Positions 34,250 to 44,575 of a DNA stretch of 64,000 nt are shown piece by piece. Within the stretch, counting starts at the first letter, position 1. Every line of letters starts with the position of its first letter. A program made the translations under genes and the position numbers. Location of the stretch: assembly GCA_000320605.2 (NCBI GenBank), contig KB445791.1, forward strand, positions 2,475,057-2,539,056, read 5' to 3'. The notes under the pieces were generated by a model. It saw nothing but the letters and a program-made list of their open reading frames with translations. It did no database searches and had not been told where the DNA came from. This DNA is from Gelatoporia subvermispora B (lineage: Eukaryota > Basidiomycota > Agaricomycetes > Polyporales > Gelatoporiaceae).

Positions 34250-34706
34250 ATGAGCCGCGTATTTGCTACCAGAGAAGTCCGTTCCGGTTTAGGCCTCCTT
34301 GTCTACAGCGCTCGCAGACGAATCAGAACAGTCGCTTTCAAATCAGGTCTCCCGTTCTTCAAGAGGCCGAAGAAGAATGCTTTTCTGGAGAAGGGTGTGA
34401 GGGGGCATATGGCGCGTAAAGGCGCACCCGATTCCGTGGGCGCACATAGTGGTCTGTGGTGAGCGCTGTTAACATGTCTCGTGATGTAAGATGCTTACAA
34501 AGCTTAGTCCGACGGGAAGAAGGACAAGAAAGATCACAAACAACCGTGTCCAGGTGAAATTCATGAGCGAGGACAAAACGCTCATTGTAACTGAACCTGT
34601 ACTCGTTCCGGTGAGCAATCTTGTTCTTGAACTACACGCAATATGTAACTCACCGGAAATCAAGTGGGAAGTGTATCTCGCAAAGAGGCAGAAACGCACT
34701 TCGTGA
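34250..34706 (+). CDS. Unrecognised small protein, tandem family copy 3
   Basis: Third copy. ATG 34250; exon 1 encodes a basic leader, then LPFFKRPKKNAFLEKGVRGH and GAHSGL. Intron 34459-34507 (49 nt) splits the same Cys codon. Exon 2 begins SPTGRRTRKITNNRVQVKFM and reaches VLVP at 34610, followed by a GTGAGC donor in the position matching copy 2. The 54 bases after it (34611-34664) can be removed in frame to join WEVYLAKRQKRTS, or be read through; both end at 34706. The C-terminus is longer and more basic than in copy 2. Sequence outside the shared elements is strongly diverged while the splice sites are kept, which argues for selection on a real gene. The function is unknown. Confidence 0.6.
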
Positions 34707-35121
34707 GATGAGACTCAAGGCCAAGTCAAGTATGAGTCCGCAGACACAGTGAGGCGCACCAGGCCCCTGCGTAAGCCGTGCGACCCGTGGCTACTTTATG
34801 TAGTAGATCACAATCGTATCTGGTGGCTGGTTCATCAATATTTAAAGTAATGTAAACGTCATGAGTTGCGAAGATTGCATTTGCTGCATCTATTGTGTGT
34901 GGAGGATGGGACGACGTGCAGTCGGGCGTGCCGTCACGGGCAGGCGGGCACTGACTGGTCCAGCGAGTGTCTATCCGTATATGGTACCGTGGGAATATTA
35001 GAGGTGGTTATGATCTGAGGGTATGCCGCTCAAGACTGTTGCCAGCATAACAATTCAGTCGTCTGCGACTCCACATGTCTCGCAGAATCCAACTCATGAC
35101 CAGACATAGACAATGGAATCA
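34707..35121. other. Intergenic region
   Basis: About 415 bases between tandem copy 3 and the SLD2 stop. No gene is supported; a short AT-rich run (ATATTTAAAGTAATG near 34.84 kb) is present. Confidence 0.4.
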
Positions 35122-36964
35122 TCATAGCTCTCCAACCTCCCAGGGAACAGGTTCGCCTTCCCAGTCCTCTTCATCATCCACTTTCGATCCGGCCCCCACA
35201 CCCGCTTCCAAAGCATCATCATCTTTGACCCTGTTGTCTTCGTCCTCCCCTTCACCTACGCCCCATACCTTCGCGCCGCGCAATTCCGCTCCACCCCTTC
35301 CGTATAGTAGCCCGCGTACCATGAGCGCCTCCTGCCGTTCACGCTCGCGCTCGCGTTCCTCCGTATCGGACAACGCGAGTACGCGACGAAGCTCATCGGG
35401 TAAGGACACTGTCGTTGTCTCCGTCTGCTCTGGTTCCAGCCCAGCTGTCTCGAGAGGATCAGCGCGCGGCCACCATCCGAGCTCAGGCTCAGATCCCGCG
35501 CCTTCTGCTTCTGTCTCTGGTACGTCTGGTCGCGAGGACGTGCGATACCACCGATGTTCGACAATCTTCACCTGCAGATCCTCCTCCAGGCTCTCGTCGC
35601 CTGTGCTGTCTCCGTCCTGACCACCTGCCATCTCTTCCAGCAGACGTGCCTTCTTCCTGCTGAACGATGTTTTTGCTTTACCTTTGCTTTTCCCAGCTTG
35701 CTTAGCTGACGAGTCGTTGCCGGCAGACGGTGGAGGGGACGGAGGAAGGAGTGGCAAATGGAGGAAGGAGTTCCGTGGAGCGGATGTCTGAGAGGGGCCT
35801 GGGCCTTCGACATCCAATTCAGGCGTAATAGCCCGTGCCCCAGAAGACAGTGGACGTTTCCTTGAGCTAGAAGGAGTCGCCTGTGCGGCAGAGCCCTTGG
35901 TCGGTTGTGAGGGCCCTGCGGCGTGAAGGTCGTTCTTTGAAGGTCGCGGGGCGCGTGGTGCAGCTAACTTTCCGTTCGTCGTAGAAGAGCGCTTCGGTTG
36001 GGATGCTGCGGAGACAACCAATGCCTTGACTTTCGTGCGATCGTTAATACCCACACTCCAGTCCTCCTCCTCAGATACAGGCGAAGACGTGCGGCCACTG
36101 GATTTCTTTGCAGTAGATAGAACGCCCGGCATGCGTGTAGGTTTGAGCTTGGGTGTGGTTGACTTCGAGGCATCCGAGGCTGGTGGCTCCTCAAACAGCA
36201 TATGAAATTGTTTCCCGCCGGGTGGCCGCTTTACGGGAGTGGCTTCTATGACAACATCGTCGTCCCGCGTGCGACGCGCACCATCACTGTCCGAGCCATC
36301 GTCTAATGGGGGAAAGCGCAGAGAGTGACCACTAAACGTTGCGGTACGGATACGCTTCTCTTTGATGGGCGAAGGAGAGACCGGCTCGCCACGCAGTCGC
36401 TTACGTGCTCTGGTGGCGGCACGTTCTGTCAGATCTGACGGTGCTGCGCGAGACTGAGAAGCAGTCGTGGTAGAGAAGACGGGACGATGGATTGGAGGAA
36501 AGAGATCTGATTCCAGAGACGGAGAACGTCGAGATGTGGACTTGACCTTGGGTTTTGTCGGTGTGAGGAAAGGGTTCGTCGGTGTGAGGGTAGGGAATGG
36601 TGTAGTACGATCTACATTGTCCCGTTTCGGCTTGGACTTGGACTTGGACTTGGACTTGGGAGAGAAGGGATTTGCAGTTACGGCAGGTGGGTTGACCTTT
36701 ACGGGTCGTGACTTGGGCAGAAGTGATGAACGCGACGGGGAAGGTGGCAACGGTTGCTTGGGTAGTGCGGCAGCAGATTTGAGGGATTTGTATTGTTTAT
36801 ACTTTGCAGCTGCGGCCTGTGAGGCGATCGTGCGCTGCAGAGGGTATGGACGTACCTATGGCGGGTTGGTCTTTGATTTCCTGGATGGACGGGTCGCGGC
36901 CATGTTCCGCACGAAAATCGCGCTCCCAGGCCTTGATTTCGACGCGCAGAGAGGACACGTCCAT
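35122..36964 (-). CDS. SLD2: DNA replication regulator Sld2/Drc1
   Basis: CDK-regulated replication-initiation factor, related at its N-terminus to RecQL4; phosphorylated Sld2 binds Dpb11 to load GINS and polymerase epsilon. Exon 1 (ATG 36964) encodes VSSLRVEIKAWERDFRAEHG and IQEIKDQPAI, the Sld2 N-terminal helix motif (IKxWE..F...GRxP...I). A 46-nt intron (36810-36855) restores AAKYKQYKSLKSAAALPKQ. Exon 2 is a 560-residue, largely disordered region with many S/TP sites (TPFPTLTPTNPFLTPTKPK), the expected CDK targets. It also contains SKSKSKSKPK coded by a hexanucleotide repeat, basic RKR clusters and an acidic C-terminus ending PWEVGEL at 35122. The conserved N-terminus makes the call good; the rest is too variable to add weight. 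It is divergent from the Pal1-like gene. Confidence 0.82.
36631..36660. repeat. (TTGGAC)n hexanucleotide microsatellite inside SLD2
   Basis: Four to five tandem TTGGAC units on the plus strand code for alternating Lys-Ser in SLD2 on the minus strand. Because the unit is six bases, length changes keep the frame. Confidence 0.8.
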
Positions 36965-37310
36965 TGGGAAGGCCTGTGTCGAGTGGGTATGGAGGTTAAG
37001 GAAACAGTGTAAGGCGGACAACAATGGGACTATTGACGCGACATAATAGCGCGGATAATAGCGCGATGGCGCGGGAAGAGCCGAGGCTTGTTTACGCGTT
37101 ATTTGTGCAGTGCTCGATCGGCACGTGTTAGCGGCATTGCAAAGGATGGAAAGGAAGGTGTTCGGGCTGGAGGCGAGGCCAAGGGGAACGACGTCCGTGA
37201 CCATCCTCCGCACTCCCGACGGCGTCTGTAGCCCATTCAATTCCATTCACCTACCCCCACAAGGCCCCCTGTTGACCGTCGCTCCTTCATCGCCCTCGCC
37301 CGACCATCTG
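36965..37310. other. Divergent promoter region of SLD2 and the Pal1-like gene
   Basis: About 345 bases shared by two divergent genes. An open frame with an in-frame ATG-less extension runs through it toward 37311 but shows no homology. Repeated GATAATAGCGCG elements near 37.04-37.07 kb are noticeable. Confidence 0.45.
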
Positions 37311-40300
37311 ATGAGCTTCTCATTTCGATCCCGACACTCTGCTGCGCTGCCTAATCGTAACGACCATCCAGCTCCCGGGCACAAGCTTCGCAAGCATGCC
37401 TCTGTCTCTCATCCCACTCCTCCTCCTCCTTACGATTTTGCCGTCTCTCAACCGTTTCCGCCTTTCAATCCTTCGGTGATCCCTTCTCAAGCAGCTGGTG
37501 CCGCCCATAACCTGCCACCCTCGCGTCTCGCTGATCCAGCCTTCTCCCCCGATCCGCGTGCAAACCTAGACTTTTCCATGGACGCTGAAGAGTATATTCG
37601 TTCCACGCAAGCCCGACCTCAAACCTATCCTCATTCTCTCGCGTGGCAGCCCACACACGACCCTCGTAGCGCTCCTCCTCTCCCTCCCCGCCATCCCCCG
37701 CCTCCGCAACACCCAGGCAGACGGCCAGCTCCTCCCTTACTGATCCCTCGTGTCCCCCCTAGGAGCTCGTCTCTCAATGCTGCCCCTCTTCTTTCCCCTG
37801 GCACGCTTGCTCCTCCTCCTCTGCCCCCAAAGTCGTCGGAGCAAGTACCTATGCCCCGTCGGGTGATTTCTGCATCCTCTACTCTCCCTCAGTCCGCCAT
37901 TCCATTCCCTCTCTCTACACCTGTCATCCCACCGACAGCAATATGGCGCCCGCCTCTCACTACTTCGTACGACAGCGACAGGTCTAGCTCCAGTGGTCGT
38001 TCCTCACCTGTACCTCATGCCCTTGAGCCATCACCACCCTCATCTAACGAAGCGGGCGGCATGTCCTCCCGGGACACGCCCGACACGACGCCCGACTCAA
38101 CGCCGTACTCTGCTCAGTCCAGCCTGCAGTCACACAAAAACGGGCCTATTGTGGATCCTGCTCGGGCCTCACCTTCCGTCGGTGCAACGCGGAATCATGT
38201 GCCGGCGGGGCCGGCACGGGCGCCTGAGCTGCCATCCTCGCAAACACCTCCCTCGTCCGAAATCTTTGCACCTCCATCACGTACGTCATCCCTGGATCCT
38301 ATTATACCAGCTACGCCAGCCCCTGTACATGTCTCTTCATCTCCCCCGACACAAGATATTGCACCGACTCCATTCCCACAAGCGACCCCGACTTCCGTCC
38401 CCCAATCTCTGCCTCCGCCACTCTATACTCCGGTCAGCGCGCCGGCGCTCACTGCACCCGGGACACCTTCTGTAGCACCCGCTAGTATGCCTCTCGTGAA
38501 ACGGCCTAGGCTGCCTTCTAATAATGCCTCTGCGCCCGAGCTCCGTATTCCCCCACCTTCTGTCCAGGTCCCGCCCCGTCCGTCCACAGTACCGAACGTG
38601 CCCCCACCATCACAAACGCGTGCACCTCCCCAGCCTCAACCCCAGGCTCGCGGTCCGGTCCCCCAAGTACGGGCGCCTGTTCCTGCTGGTGTCGTGCAAG
38701 CGCCGCCACTCGACCGCAAGCGCAGTCGCAGGCCAAGTCAGGCGTCCGTGCGCGACCTCGATCGTATTGACGAGCTAGATGAGAGTGATCCGCGTGGGCT
38801 TGCATGGCACAATAGCGGTCCATACGACGCGATATCCAAGGTAGCTAAGAGCGGGTTTATGGGGGACGCCGCTGCACAAGACCAAAGTAAGGCAGGCATG
38901 ACCAAGGACAAAAGCGCCTCCCAGGTGATTGCCCTTACAGATCGATGCTTACCTGTACTTATCATTGTCATCGCAGACTGGGACTCCGATTACGCCGGTC
39001 GACCCATGGACGACCTCGTTTAATGTTGCACCAGGACAGCTTTTTCCTACTGCGTCGATTGCGCACTTCCCTTCCATGCGCCACCCCTCGTACCCGAACG
39101 TTCAGCCCGCACTTGCCGAGGCCCACGTTCACGAAGCGCCTCCGCAGATACAGCCTCAAGCACAGTGGACACCGTTCGAGCCCTACGGGGTAGTCAGGGG
39201 GCAGGGCGTGATGCCTTCAGCGGAAAATGCGGTGGGCCCTGCGCTCGAGCGCGATGGACGCATGCGCAGGGTGCCGTCGGGTGCTCCCCAAAGAGGCTCG
39301 CCTCAAGCTGGCTCTGTACCTCCGCCCGACAGCCGGATGAGGCGAGTGCCCTCAGGGATGCAGGAGAGACAGCCTTCAGCAGATGGACGTGGATATGACC
39401 CTCAGGCCCTGCCCATGCGTAGGATGCCGTCTGGGACACAAGCTCGTACCCCTGTAGAGGATCTTCGTCCCGACATTCCCGATTCGCTCCGGCCGGGACC
39501 CCCGGCGATGCGCCATCCCGAGCAATCCCAACACCACCACCATCACCCTCCCGAACCTGCTGCAGCTATCTCGCGAACTCGAACTCAGTCACAGTCTCGC
39601 CAGGCGCGTCCCCCCAGCACGCTGTTTGCCCAAGAGAATGTCAACGCGCCTCGTCCGGACATACCACTTCCCCCGCCCTCGGTGCCGTCCTCGTCGTACA
39701 CTTCCTCCACCCGAACTGGGGCTCAGTCCATCCGCTCGCAGGCGCCTCTTATGCCGCGGCACCTGCCAAAGAAGCTCGTCATGCCCGCGCCGCTGCAGCC
39801 TTTCGAAGCTGAGCGGCAACAGCGCGAGCGGCAAGCGCTCGGGCTGCGGAACGGCGAGAACATGACACGTTCGAGCAGTAGGGCGCCGGAGGAGCGCCGG
39901 GAGGAGGATAGGAGCCGGAGAGAGCGCGAGGCGTACGAGCGCGCTCTGGGTCGTGCGCCGCCCGCGGGGGCCTATCGCCACGCAGAGGACATCCCGATGG
40001 CACAGCCAAATGTGCTGAAGAAGCGTGCGGCATCGGCCCAGATTCAGGGCCATGAGAAGGAGGTGCTCGCGTCGAGCGCGAGTGCGGCGGCGTTTGCTGC
40101 GGGAGGAATGGGACGGAGCGTGAGTCTGGGGGTCACGCCAGGTCGAGAGAGGGATGCGAGGAAGGAGAGGGAGAGGGAGAAAGAAAGAGAACGGGAGAGG
40201 GAGAGGGAACGAGAGAGGGAGATGGAGAGGCACAGGCAGAAGGAGAAGGAGCGGCAGAAGGAGATAGTAAAGGAGTTGCAGAGGCAGAAGGAGATAGAGA

Positions 40301-40359
40301 AGGAAAGAGAGAAGGAGAAGGAGAAGAGCGGGAAGCGCAAGCTGAGCAAGCGGCGGTAA
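37311..40359 (+). CDS. Disordered proline-rich Pal1-like protein
   Basis: Large low-complexity protein resembling the Pal1 cell-morphology/endocytic group. From ATG 37311 (MSFSFRSRHSAALP) it is about 520 residues rich in Pro/Ser/Thr. It then carries LDRIDELDESDPRGLAWHNS and GPYDAI, similar to the Pal1 signature (RID-LD..., H..GP(F/Y)DA). A 52-nt intron (38925-38976) joins SASQ to TGTPITPVDPW; VAPGQLFP follows. Repeated MRR(V/M)PSG units occur at 39.25-39.43 kb. The C-terminus (40.15-40.35 kb) is an almost pure Arg/Glu/Lys run ending KRKLSKRR, probably a long charged helix. A frame without its own ATG extends upstream to 37110 and is ignored. Pal1 proteins act at cortical growth sites in yeasts; transfer of that role here is inference, based on one short motif. 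Confidence 0.6.
40149..40330. repeat. Purine-rich imperfect GAGAGG/GAGAAG repeat
   Basis: About 180 bases that are almost entirely A and G on the plus strand, coding for the Glu/Arg/Lys tail of the Pal1-like protein. Such tracts are prone to slippage and to unusual DNA structure. Confidence 0.75.
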
Positions 40360-41623
40360 GTGCGGCGTGATTTGGCGCGGCTGTGATTGGTGTTCATTCG
40401 TTGCTGTTCTTCCAGCAGCGAAAGGTGGACTCTCATCTGACCTGGATATCTCATCATGCTCGTTGTGAATCATGGGCTCACTATCGGCCCTGCATTATCT
40501 GCCTCCATTACTCCATGGATCATCCATCTTCGTGCATACCAACTGCTTCACTAGTTTCCATATGCTTTGATATCCTCCTTGCTCTTATACCTATCCTCAT
40601 CTCTTGTATTCACCGAGTGCTTTCTCTCGCATCAATCCGTTCGTGTTACGTATAATTTGCGGCATCCACACGTCTGGTTGTATATACATCCATCCCGGTA
40701 CACGACCTTCTTGTCACGTATATTAGACTAACAACTGCATCTGTAGAATTACGCTATGATACTCTATATCCGTCCGTCTGGACCTGTCTAGACCCTTCGT
40801 ACTGATTGAACCGTAAACACGGTATTTACCTTGTCTGGGGCGGTCGTCATTGCCTTACCACAGGAGATACGCCTGCTGCAAGCACAGATTCGATATCACT
40901 GCACCCGATAGTCTCTGCTCCCGCGTGGACTGTGGCCCGATCAGAGATGCGACTTTACCGCGAGCCTCAAGGTCTTTCAATGACATTGTGAACCCATCTG
41001 CAGTCTCAACGGGCTGAGTTTCGATATTCGGTATCTCTCTATCTTAAGTGCCTGTTGACTACGCCTGCCAGAATTGAGTGGATGATAGCCTCTTGCCAAC
41101 AAAAGAATGGAGGACGAGACTTTCAGCCACTAGTACTGCTGCTGCAGCCATGTCGCGTGCCGCGACACGCCCACGTGCAGCGCGTTATGAGCGCTTGCAT
41201 CATGCACGATCTGCATCCCTTATCCTCGAGTTCCCCGCACCTGCACAAAGAATGCCTCGCGATTCCAGCATGTACGATGAATGGATCCTTTCTTTGCTGA
41301 CTTTGTGCGACCCTGCTATCTGCTAAGGAAAGAACTGTAGAATTTTTGCGCCGCGCCCCCGCCTTCAGACGGCGCAATGCAAATGGAAGCCCCCCCTCTC
41401 AGCGGCCTGGTGTCCTCGTAGGCTTACACCGTGTTGGAGCATCCGGCAGCATACCCTCGACAACGCCGAACGAGCATAGCATGCCCTGCATTGTGTGACA
41501 CCGCCCGCTCATGTCCCGTCTCGTTGCAGATGGCAGGCGTGCATGCCGCCGTCTTTCCTGACGATCTGCGCACCGCGCAGCCCATAAGTACTGTCCTTGC
41601 GATCAGGACGGTGTGTATCGCGT
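40360..41623. other. Long intergenic region, no supported gene
   Basis: About 1.26 kb, the second-largest gap in the window. Frames of 60-90 codons occur on both strands (for example plus 41055-41326, minus 41123-41377), but none has a domain or good splicing context. It presumably holds the 3' end of the Pal1-like gene and the promoter/leader of the F-box gene. The short leader before 41624 contains a pyrimidine-rich TCTTTCTC after the ATG only. Confidence 0.45.
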
Positions 41624-44206
41624 ATGTCTTTCTCTAACTCCCCCTCCGACACGCTTCCGCGCCGTACCTCGCTCAAGGAGAAGATATCTATTCGCCCACG
41701 CCTTCCCAGTCTCCGTTCTCGTAAATCTACGGCTTCTACTACATCGAACGCTCAGGCTCCCCAAACCGACAACAGGAACAGCTACACTCCATACGCCGTT
41801 TATCAGCAGAAGATGTATCCAGTGATCCTTCGTGATGCCGACGCGACGACGAAGCTACTCGAAGCTATTCTTGACACGCCCGGAGGTCGTCGCTCGGTCG
41901 CCCGCCTCGCGCGTACCTGCAAGGCGTTCAAGGAACCAGCGCTGGACATCTTATGGCGTGACCTGGACTCCATTACGCCGCTCATTGGGTTGTTCCCAAA
42001 CACACTGCTGAAGCGTGCCCGCCGGCCGGGCCTCGGCTTGGTACGCTTTCTCACTTCACCTTCCGTTGTGCCAGAGCCTCCTCTTACCCTCGCGCAGGCC
42101 AAGAACCCGGAGCCTGCAGAATGGGATCGTGTGCTTGCATACGGCGAGCGTGTGCGGAGCATCTCGTACATCGAGGCCAAGGGCGATGTCTCGCCCTCAA
42201 TCTTCCCCGTCTTCGAGGAGACCCGCCCGCGAACATACATTCTACCGAACCTCACGTCGCTCACCTGGCGTGCGGAGACGTCTGCCAACCTTGACCGTTG
42301 CAGACTGTTCATGGGGCCCGAGCTGCAGACGCTCGTCCTCGAGGCGGGCACTAGGCACCCGAAGCTGAGCGACCTCCTCGCGGAGATTGCGTGTCACACA
42401 CGCCTGCAGTCCTTCTCTTTGACCGTCCACACGAATCTCCCTGATAACTTCACCGACATCTTCAAGAACAACGTTGCGCTCGAGAAGCTGTCGCTGACGG
42501 CGCCCGGTGCAGTCGCGCACACAATTGGAAAATGGGCCTCGTCACTACCTGCCCTGCGCAGTTTCCACCTTGATCTTACCGGCCGTACTCCGACCGCAGT
42601 AGAGGGCTTCTTTGAAGACATTAGCCCAGGTTCAGGATATTCCACTCCGAGCTCTGTCGGCGGGACCGATAGTGGGGTTTTCTCGGCTGATGAAGTAGAC
42701 TTCTCGGACGTGCGCAAGTCGGCCGCGCGGTTGGTGCGTGAGGGTCCCCGGCCCGGGGCCTTCCCCGTGCTGTCCAATCTGCAGCTTTCTGGACCAACTG
42801 CGAATATTGCCATGTTCCTTCGGCACCTTACGAGCCCGCTCATCTCCGTCGAGCTCCTCATCGACGACCCGCCGGCGCCGGAAGACTGGCAAGAGGTATG
42901 CGGCCTTATCTGCGACCAGTTCGGTCACACACTGCAGTCCATGAAAGTCGGCGCAACAAGTGCCTCACGGTTCTCCGAACTCGTGCGGGCTACTTCTCGT
43001 TCAGGCGACACCCCGGTTCAACGTCTTCCACTCCAGCATCTCTCATCTCTCCCACGTCTTGTCCGCCTCGAAGTTGACCTACCTGAATCATGTGTTTTCC
43101 ACAACGAAGACCTCGCACATCTTGCGCGTATTGCTCCCGCCCTCGAAATCGTCCGTCTATGCGCTCTGACACGATTCCCTCCGTCGGCAGGCCCCCCAGC
43201 CTTGACTCTGGACGGAATCACGCCCCTCACACGTGCCTGCAGACGTCTCCACACACTTGGGGTTGTCGTCAATGCGCTGGATGCTCCGGAAGCAGTCTTC
43301 AAGGATGTCGAGGTGTCCTCGAGATCTCTGCTACGACTGCAGGTTGGGCATTCGTGGATCCGTGACCCATTTCAGGTCGCCATTCTCATCAGCCATCTCG
43401 CACCATGGCTAGAGAATCTCAAGTGGTTCCACGAGAAGAACCGCGTAGGCGTGGTAGAGGCCAATGCTCTCGCGTGGCAGAAGGCCCTCGAATACCTCCC
43501 GCATATCCAAAACATCCGTCTCATGGAGCGTGGTCGTGCGCCACCGTCCCCAATTATCACCGTCACACCTCCTCCCCCTCCGCCACCTCGGCCAGAGACC
43601 TCTGAGAAGGAGGTCGATGCTACAGTGCAGACAACGGAGCATGAAGTGTGGGCTCGGCCAGAGCTGGTCGAAGACTCTGTTCAGGTCTCTGTGGAAGTGG
43701 CCGACTTCTCCGTTCAGATGAGCCCAGAAACGGCAGAAGTCGAGATCGATGCGGAACCGGTCTTCGTTGACGAGGCGGTTGACGCTCTTCCTCAGATGGT
43801 AGATCACTCTGTCGACGCTCATCCTGAGACAGTCGAGAAAGCGACTGACAGTCGTTCGGCTGGGCAGGAAGAGCCCGTCGCTAACGGTCATGTTGATCAT
43901 GACAAGTCTCCGGAGATATCAGCTTCCATGCCATTGCCATTCTTGTCGGGTGCAGGCCACCTGATGTCATTCACTGTCCGAGTGGTGCGCTTCTACACGT
44001 CGCCCCTCCGATACATGCTTTCCTTCATGCCGATCCCTTTCCTCACGGAGTATGTCGCTAACGGGGAGTCCGAGCCAAAAGGCGCCCTTCCGGGTACCAT
44101 GCAAGACGAGAGCGAGCGAGACCTGGAGAAGAGGGAGTCTGCACCATCCGAATCTACCGCGTCAGAAAATATTGGCACTGACATTCCCACCGCAGTTTGT
44201 CTATGA
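41624..44206 (+). CDS. F-box-like/leucine-rich-repeat protein
   Basis: Single-exon protein of 860 residues, an unusual gene structure here. After a basic Ser-rich leader (MSFSNSPSDTLPRRTSLKEK), an F-box-like helix set is seen: SVARLARTCKAFKEPALDIL followed by WRDLDSITPLI, typical of Agaricomycete F-box proteins that connect targets to SCF ubiquitin ligases. The middle has irregular leucine-rich strands (LPNLTSLTWR, LQTLVLEAG, LQSFSLTVH, LEKLSLTAPG, LRSFHLDLTG, LVRLEVDLPE). The C-terminus carries a Pro run, then degenerate acidic repeats of the form V(D/E)..V...PE.V (43.6-43.87 kb), and a conserved-looking aromatic segment (VVRFYTSPLRYMLSFMPIPF). The first Met of the open frame is at 41624; upstream codons lack ATG. 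The substrate is unknown. F-box recognition is by pattern, not by alignment. Confidence 0.72.
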   Translation: MSFSNSPSDTLPRRTSLKEKISIRPRLPSLRSRKSTASTTSNAQAPQTDNRNSYTPYAVYQQKMYPVILRDADATTKLLEAILDTPGGRRSVARLARTCKAFKEPALDILWRDLDSITPLIGLFPNTLLKRARRPGLGLVRFLTSPSVVPEPPLTLAQAKNPEPAEWDRVLAYGERVRSISYIEAKGDVSPSIFPVFEETRPRTYILPNLTSLTWRAETSANLDRCRLFMGPELQTLVLEAGTRHPKLSDLLAEIACHTRLQSFSLTVHTNLPDNFTDIFKNNVALEKLSLTAPGAVAHTIGKWASSLPALRSFHLDLTGRTPTAVEGFFEDISPGSGYSTPSSVGGTDSGVFSADEVDFSDVRKSAARLVREGPRPGAFPVLSNLQLSGPTANIAMFLRHLTSPLISVELLIDDPPAPEDWQEVCGLICDQFGHTLQSMKVGATSASRFSELVRATSRSGDTPVQRLPLQHLSSLPRLVRLEVDLPESCVFHNEDLAHLARIAPALEIVRLCALTRFPPSAGPPALTLDGITPLTRACRRLHTLGVVVNALDAPEAVFKDVEVSSRSLLRLQVGHSWIRDPFQVAILISHLAPWLENLKWFHEKNRVGVVEANALAWQKALEYLPHIQNIRLMERGRAPPSPIITVTPPPPPPPRPETSEKEVDATVQTTEHEVWARPELVEDSVQVSVEVADFSVQMSPETAEVEIDAEPVFVDEAVDALPQMVDHSVDAHPETVEKATDSRSAGQEEPVANGHVDHDKSPEISASMPLPFLSGAGHLMSFTVRVVRFYTSPLRYMLSFMPIPFLTEYVANGESEPKGALPGTMQDESERDLEKRESAPSESTASENIGTDIPTAVCL

Positions 44207-44575
44207 TTTCTTATAGGATTATGCGATATGCTTACATATGTATATGTACTCCATTGTTAGGACACTATAGTGCACGTTATATCTGCTAATGAACCCGCGT
44301 CTTCCTCTGCATCTGGGACTGAGATGAGTGGTTTCGCGATTGTCGCACCGATGAAAGCCGTCGCCCCGGAACGCGACGTAGGGTCTCAGCCACCGGCTAC
44401 GCCTAAGCACGTGAGCGTTTCATCCACGCCTTCCGAGAAAGGCAATCCAGGATTAGACGTAAGCGCGACACCGACGCGTCAGTCCCTCACCAGTTCCACT
44501 ACGCGCGGCTTCATCTCTCTCCATACCAAACCCCAGACCGTTCGCACCTCTCCATTTCGCATCAACACAAGAGAC
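44207..44575. other. Upstream region of RPN5 with in-frame extension
   Basis: About 370 bases. The frame of RPN5 stays open upstream to 44270, with an ATG at 44324, encoding Ser/Thr/Pro-rich residues of no recognised type. It is probably 5' leader and promoter; see the finding on alternative start. Confidence 0.45.

Noticed and set aside
37110..37310. In-frame 67-codon extension of the Pal1-like protein
   Set aside because: It has no ATG context of its own, crosses the divergent promoter with SLD2 and shows no similarity to the family.
39589..40473. 294-codon minus-strand frame rich in Leu and Pro
   Set aside because: Reverse complement of the Arg/Glu repeat and Pro-rich part of the Pal1-like gene; the apparent Leu-rich membrane stretch is an artefact of the purine tract.
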